In this document: positions 59,950 through 64,000 of the stretch, piece by piece
How positions within the stretch are numbered: position 1 is the first letter of the stretch
Layout of the letters: every line of letters begins with the position of its first letter
Source of the DNA: JAPLJC01 sp963697965
GTDB lineage: Bacteria > Desulfobacterota > Desulfobaccia > Desulfobaccales > 0-14-0-80-60-11
DNA length: 64,000 nucleotides
Direction of reading: 5' to 3'
NCBI GenBank assembly: GCA_963697965.1
Contig: OY969108.1
Location: forward strand, 1,550,001 to 1,614,000
The notes under the pieces: model-generated
What the model was told of the DNA's origin: nothing
The model's database searches: none
Seen by the model: the letters and a program-made list of their open reading frames with translations, nothing else
Made by a program: the position numbers and the translations under genes

Positions 59950-60001
59950 CCACCTCAATTTGCCTCCCGGGCCCTGCCATTCCTGGTATCTTGAAAAAAG
60001 G

Positions 60002-60088
60002 CAGTAGTCAGTAGTCAATAAAAGCAAAGGCAAAACCAGTGATCAGTGGTCAGTGGCGAGTCAAGGCAAAAACTACTGATTACTGATT
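60002..60088. repeat. Heptanucleotide repeats between regulator and kinase
   Basis: AGTAGTC and AGTGATC/AGTGGTC units, partly inverted (CTGATTA). They fill the 244-bp gap. Confidence 0.75.
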
Positions 60089-60193
60089 AAAGGCCAAAGC
60101 CCCTGCCGGCAAAATAATCCTCCAGTATCCCTAGATTATTCTGAATATTTGCAACTGGCCTAAAGATGGTTATCATTCCCCCGGGAGCAGGCT

Positions 60194-62011
60194 ATGAGCA
60201 TCAGGACCAAACTGATCTGGGTCTTTGGCGGAATCATCCTGATTCTGGCGGTGGTGGCCCTGGTGACCTTTCACACCCTCACTGAATCCAGCAAGGTCAT
60301 CGACCGGATCATGCGGGAGAATTACGATAGCGTGGAAGCCTGCTACAAGATGAAAGACGTCAGCGAGCGCCTCGATCACCTGGCGGAAGTCTCTCTTTGG
60401 GAAAAACCGCCTGACTGGCAGCGCCAAAATGATCAGGGGATCAGCGAGCTGGAACGGAACCTGAAACTTCAGCAGGGAAATGTGACCCTCCCGGGCGAGC
60501 AGGAACTGACCGACCGGCTGACGGAACTTTGGCTCTCCTACCACCGGGAGCTGACGGGTTTTTATCAATCAGTAAACACCGGCGCCCCCCTCCGGGACCT
60601 TTATCGGAATACCCTGTTGCCCCGTTCCCAGGCGTTTCGGGACACCGCCCAAAGGATCCTGGAGTTGAATTTAACCAACATGGTGGCTACGGATGGCCAA
60701 GCCCACCTCAAGGCGGTGCATACCAGAAACATCATGTTGCTCTTGTTGAGCAGCGGCATCCTGGTGGCGCTGGGCGTCATCGTCTCGATGGGGCCGAATA
60801 TTTGGGGCCCCATAACCCGTCTGACGCAATCGGTGAGCGAAATTCAGAAAGGCAATCTCGACCTGGTGGTGAAGGCCACTTCCCGGGACGAAATCGGACA
60901 ACTGGCCGAAGCCTTCAACAAGATGACGGCGACTCTGCGGGAGGTGCGGCGGAGTGACCGGGCCCAGCTCCTGCGCACCCAGAAATCGACCTTGCTGGCC
61001 CTGAACAGCCTCCGGGATGCAGTGGCTATCTGCGATCTGGGCGGTAAGATCGAACTGGCCAATGAGGTAGCCCGGCGCCTGTTCGGCTTGAATCCGGAAG
61101 CAACCCTCACCGAAGTGGGCAACGAGAAATTAATCCAACTCTTCCAGAAGGCCTCTCAGGAGGAACGTCCCATTCTCCCCAAGGGTTACGACACCGCCAT
61201 CCAGATTTTTCTGGAGGAGGAGGAGCATTTTTTCCTTCCTGAGGCCATTCCTATTTTCGATGAAGAACGGCAACTGATGGGGGTTACCCTGATTTTGGCG
61301 GAGGTTACCCGCCTGCGCCGCCTCGATGAGGTGAAAAACGGTTTGATCTCCACCGTTTCCCATGAGTTGAAAACGCCTCTGACCTCGGTGCGCCTGGCGG
61401 TTCACCTGCTCCTCAGTGATAAAATCGGCCCCCTGTCCGTTAAACAGGCGGAGGTTCTCGAAGCGGCACGCCAGGATAGCGATCGACTTTATCGAGTCAT
61501 TGAAGACTTGCTGGACATTAGCCGCATCGAGTCGGGCGGCGCTGAGATGCAGTTGGAAACGGTGAATGTGGAAGCCCTGATTTTGCAAGTGACCGAGAAA
61601 GTGAGGCCAGCCTTCAAGGACCATGGGATCGCGCTGACCCTCGAGGTGCCGTCAGAGGCGCCCTCGGTGCTCGCCGATCCGCAGCGTCTGCCGCTGGTGT
61701 TCGATAATCTCCTCAGCAACGCCCTCAAATATACGCCCAGGGGGGGGATGGTGCGGGTATCGGCCCGGACCGCAGATGGCGCAGATGGCATGGTCCAGTT
61801 CCTGGTGGAAGACACCGGCATCGGGATCGCCCCGGAATACCTGCCGCGCCTTTTCGAGAAATTCTTCCGGGTGCCGGGGCAGGAGCAGGTGGACTCCGGG
61901 TTGGGGCTCACCATCGCCAAAGAAATCGTGGTGGCCCACGGGGGGCGGATCGAGGTTGCCAGCGAGCCGAAAAAGGGGACCAAATTCACTTTCACCGTCC
62001 GGGCGGCCTAG
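60194..62011 (+). CDS. Membrane histidine kinase with HAMP and PAS domains
   Basis: 605 aa. TM1 (about 7-27), periplasmic sensor region (28-180), TM2 (about 181-203), HAMP (204-256), PAS-like segment (SLRDAVAICDLGGKIELANEVARRLFG, about 275-300), HisKA with His near 390 (STVSHELKTPLTSVR), and HATPase with DNLLSNALKYTPRGG and DSGLGLTIAKEIV. Architecture matches KinB-type kinases. It is the obvious partner of the NtrC-type regulator just upstream. RBS GGGAGCAGGCT precedes the ATG at 60194. Confidence 0.93.
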   Translation: MSIRTKLIWVFGGIILILAVVALVTFHTLTESSKVIDRIMRENYDSVEACYKMKDVSERLDHLAEVSLWEKPPDWQRQNDQGISELERNLKLQQGNVTLPGEQELTDRLTELWLSYHRELTGFYQSVNTGAPLRDLYRNTLLPRSQAFRDTAQRILELNLTNMVATDGQAHLKAVHTRNIMLLLLSSGILVALGVIVSMGPNIWGPITRLTQSVSEIQKGNLDLVVKATSRDEIGQLAEAFNKMTATLREVRRSDRAQLLRTQKSTLLALNSLRDAVAICDLGGKIELANEVARRLFGLNPEATLTEVGNEKLIQLFQKASQEERPILPKGYDTAIQIFLEEEEHFFLPEAIPIFDEERQLMGVTLILAEVTRLRRLDEVKNGLISTVSHELKTPLTSVRLAVHLLLSDKIGPLSVKQAEVLEAARQDSDRLYRVIEDLLDISRIESGGAEMQLETVNVEALILQVTEKVRPAFKDHGIALTLEVPSEAPSVLADPQRLPLVFDNLLSNALKYTPRGGMVRVSARTADGADGMVQFLVEDTGIGIAPEYLPRLFEKFFRVPGQEQVDSGLGLTIAKEIVVAHGGRIEVASEPKKGTKFTFTVRAA

Positions 62012-62161
62012 GGTGGTCCAAACCATTGTGAAACCCTGGGATGATTGGTTATTTAAGTTTTCGGGTGAGTAATTTAATCGCATATTCGAGATGGCGATGG
62101 CTCAGTTTAGGGCTGCATAACCAGACCGTACAGCGGCAGATGCACCTGGAAATCGAATAAG

Positions 62162-63301
62162 ATGGCGGAAGACAAGGCCCTCAGTTTCCTGCGCCTGATC
62201 CGCCGCGCCCAGCGCGGCAAGCTGAAGATTTATCTCGGTTACGGGGCCGGGGTGGGTAAAACCTGGCAGATGCTCCAGGAAGGGCGCCGCCTGAAGGAAG
62301 AGGGTATTGACATCGTGGTGGGGCTGGTGGAGACCCATGGCCGGGTGGAGACTGGCAACCTCCTGGAAGGTCTGGAGGTCGTTCCCCGGCGGCAGGTTCA
62401 ATATCGCGGCATCACCCTCGAGGAGATGGATCTCGACGCGGTGCTGGCCCGGCACCCTGAGGTGGCCCTGGTGGATGAGCTGGCCCACTCCAATGTCCCG
62501 GGAAGCAAGAACCCCAAGCGTTATCAAGACGTGGAGGACCTGTTGCGCGCCGGCATCCACGTCATCAGCACCCTCAACATTCAACATCTCGAAAGCCTCT
62601 ACGATTTGGTGGAGACCCACATCGGGGTCAAGGTCCATGAACGCATCCCCGACACCGTGTTGGCCGAGGCCGATGAGATTATCAACGTGGACATCTCCCC
62701 GGAGGATCTGCTGCGGCGCCTCCGGGAAGGGAAGATCTATCCTCCGGAGCGGGTGTCCGTGGCCCTGGAAAACTTTTTTACACGCGTCCATCTGGACCAG
62801 CTCCGGGAATTGACGCTACGGGAACTGGCCTCCCAGATTGACCTCAAGCGCCGCACCGAGCCGGAGGAAAATCCCGAGGCGGCGCCGGAACAGGTGATGG
62901 TCTGCATCAGCTCCCGCGGCCCCAATGCCGCCGCCCTTCTCCGCTATGGCTCCCGCCTCGCCGGCCGCCTCAGCACCAACTGGTATGCGGTTTACGTCCA
63001 GACCCCCAAGGAGGAGTCCACCATCATCGATGCGGCCACCCAGCGCCAGCTCTCCGATAGCCTCACCCTGGCCAAACAATTGGGGGCCTTGGTCTTTCCT
63101 TATAAGGGGGAGGACATCGTGGCCACGATCCTCCATTTTGCCAGTGAATACCACGTCGGCCACATCGTCATCGGCAAGCCGGGCCGGCTGCCTGCCTGGA
63201 GACGCTGGCTGGGCCAAAAAACCGTCGCCGAGCAATTGATCTTCCAGGCCCCCCCGGGGGTAACCATTGTGGTGGTGGATACTTCTTCATTTCTTTTTTA
63301 G
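62162..63301 (+). CDS. Stand-alone KdpD N-terminal/USP protein
   Basis: 379 aa. Residues 18-230 match the KdpD N-domain: Walker-like GYGAGVGKT (26-34), VGLVETHGR, VDELAHSNVPGSKNPKRYQDVEDLL and STLNIQHLESL. A universal-stress (USP) domain follows from about 245 to the end (MVCISSRGPNAAALLRYGSRLAGRL ... HIVIGKPGR). KdpD normally goes on with four membrane segments and a kinase; those are missing and the stop is clean, so this is a split or truncated form. In KdpD of some Firmicutes the USP domain binds c-di-AMP. Follows the kinase gene by 150 bp. Confidence 0.88.
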   Translation: MAEDKALSFLRLIRRAQRGKLKIYLGYGAGVGKTWQMLQEGRRLKEEGIDIVVGLVETHGRVETGNLLEGLEVVPRRQVQYRGITLEEMDLDAVLARHPEVALVDELAHSNVPGSKNPKRYQDVEDLLRAGIHVISTLNIQHLESLYDLVETHIGVKVHERIPDTVLAEADEIINVDISPEDLLRRLREGKIYPPERVSVALENFFTRVHLDQLRELTLRELASQIDLKRRTEPEENPEAAPEQVMVCISSRGPNAAALLRYGSRLAGRLSTNWYAVYVQTPKEESTIIDAATQRQLSDSLTLAKQLGALVFPYKGEDIVATILHFASEYHVGHIVIGKPGRLPAWRRWLGQKTVAEQLIFQAPPGVTIVVVDTSSFLF

Positions 63302-63406
63302 GGCCGGGTTTACGATTTTCCTTTAATAATGTAGCCGCAGGCTTTAGCCTGCGCTGACCAAAAAATCCATCCTAACCAGCCACCAGAGAACCATCGCCAA
63401 CCGCCA

Positions 63407-64000
63407 GTGAAGACCCGTCTGGATCAGTTATTGGTAACCAAAGGCCTGGCCCGGAGCCGGACCGAGGCCCAGGCCCTGATCCTGGCGGGGCGGGTCAGCC
63501 TGGCAGGGGGCGGCATGGCGGTCAAACCCGGCACCCTGGTGGCTGGGGAGACGGCCGTCACCCTGAAGCCGGCGCCCCGTTTCGTCAGCCGGGGCGGGGA
63601 GAAGCTGGCTGCGGCCCTGGAACATTTCCGGGTGCTCCCCGCCGGCAAGACCGCCCTGGACGCCGGGGCCTCCACCGGCGGCTTTACCCAGGTCCTCTTG
63701 CTGGCCGGGTCCCAAAAAGTCTATGCCGTGGATGTGGGCTACGGCCAGCTCGACGCCACCCTGCGGGCCGACCCCCGGGTGGTGGCCCTGGAGCGCCGCA
63801 ACCTCCGCCATTTAACCCGGGAAGACATCCCCGAGCCCATCGATCTCATTACCCTGGACCTCTCCTTTATCTCCCTCACCCTGGTGCTGCCCCGGATGCT
63901 GGAGTTTCTCCGCCCCGGCGGCGAGATCGTGGCCCTGGTAAAGCCCCAGTTCGAAGTGGGCAAGGGCCAGGTGGGTAAAGGCGGGGTGGTGCGGGAGCCG
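63407..64000 (+). CDS. tlyA: TlyA-type rRNA methyltransferase (3' end cut)
   Basis: Start GTG at 63407. S4 RNA-binding domain (RLDQLLVTKGLARSRTEAQALILAGRVSL) then a SAM Rossmann domain: ALDAGASTGGFTQVLLLAG, VYAVDVGYGQLD and DLITLDLSFISLTLVLP. TlyA/hemolysin-A enzymes 2'-O-methylate rRNA cytidines. The catalytic K-D-K-E set is partly visible (KPQFEVGKGQVGKGGVVR). The protein is cut by the window edge after 198 codons (family about 245-270). A GTAGCCGCAGGCTTTAGCCTGCG palindrome lies 70 bp before the start. Confidence 0.9.
   Translation, partial: MKTRLDQLLVTKGLARSRTEAQALILAGRVSLAGGGMAVKPGTLVAGETAVTLKPAPRFVSRGGEKLAAALEHFRVLPAGKTALDAGASTGGFTQVLLLAGSQKVYAVDVGYGQLDATLRADPRVVALERRNLRHLTREDIPEPIDLITLDLSFISLTLVLPRMLEFLRPGGEIVALVKPQFEVGKGQVGKGGVVREP

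Overview
The window looks like chromosomal DNA from a GC-rich anaerobic deltaproteobacterium, probably of the Desulfobacca/Syntrophobacter sort. This is an inference from gene content: a hopanoid operon, sigma-54 signalling, corrinoid methyl transfer, nickel-pincer genes and a thrS-infC-rpmI-rplT-pheS operon. No rRNA or tRNA gene and no CRISPR array was seen. Both ends cut through genes: holB at the left and a tlyA-type methyltransferase at the right.

Layout. 1-5.2 kb: holB, guaA, a conserved hypothetical gene and a TPR lipoprotein-like or periplasmic protein, all on the minus strand. 5.4-9.2 kb: an AT-richer accessory patch with a type II toxin-antitoxin pair whose toxin has an early stop, a repeat protein, a nuclease-like protein next to an RNase J-like metallo-beta-lactamase, and a zinc-ribbon protein. 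9.4-15.6 kb: a hopanoid operon (shc, hpnA, hpnH and a GT39-type glycosyltransferase) interrupted by a 335-bp MITE-like element. 16-22.7 kb: lon, two CNNM/CorC-type transporters and larC. 22.8-29.7 kb: a catabolic locus with two MFS transporters, a GntR regulator, a UroD-type methyltransferase, a corrinoid protein and a LarA-like protein. 30.3-34.4 kb: murJ, nth and a lipoprotein. 34.9-39.4 kb: the thrS-to-pheS operon, with a terminator hairpin just ahead of thrS. 39.9-48.9 kb: xseA, xseB, ispA and dxs, the known exo VII-isoprenoid order, split between xseB and ispA by a 3.8-kb IS1595-type element that carries cargo genes and sits inside a second copy of the MITE. 49-54.3 kb: small proteins, a DUF362/terpene-cyclase-like pair and a KimA-like permease preceded by a clear c-di-AMP (ydaO-yuaA) riboswitch. 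54.9-58.5 kb: repeat-rich DNA with gene remnants. 58.6-63.3 kb: an NtrC-type regulator, a histidine kinase and a stand-alone KdpD N-terminal protein.

How it fits together. Dxs, IspA, SHC, HpnA and HpnH form much of a path from pyruvate/glyceraldehyde phosphate to extended hopanoids. The riboswitch-permease unit and the KdpD-like USP protein both point to potassium control, possibly through c-di-AMP. LarC and the LarA-like protein lie 6 kb apart and suggest nickel-pincer chemistry joined to corrinoid methyl transfer. Intergenic DNA is unusually rich in dispersed palindromes, at least three MITE-like families, and short tandem repeats that all have a 7-bp period.
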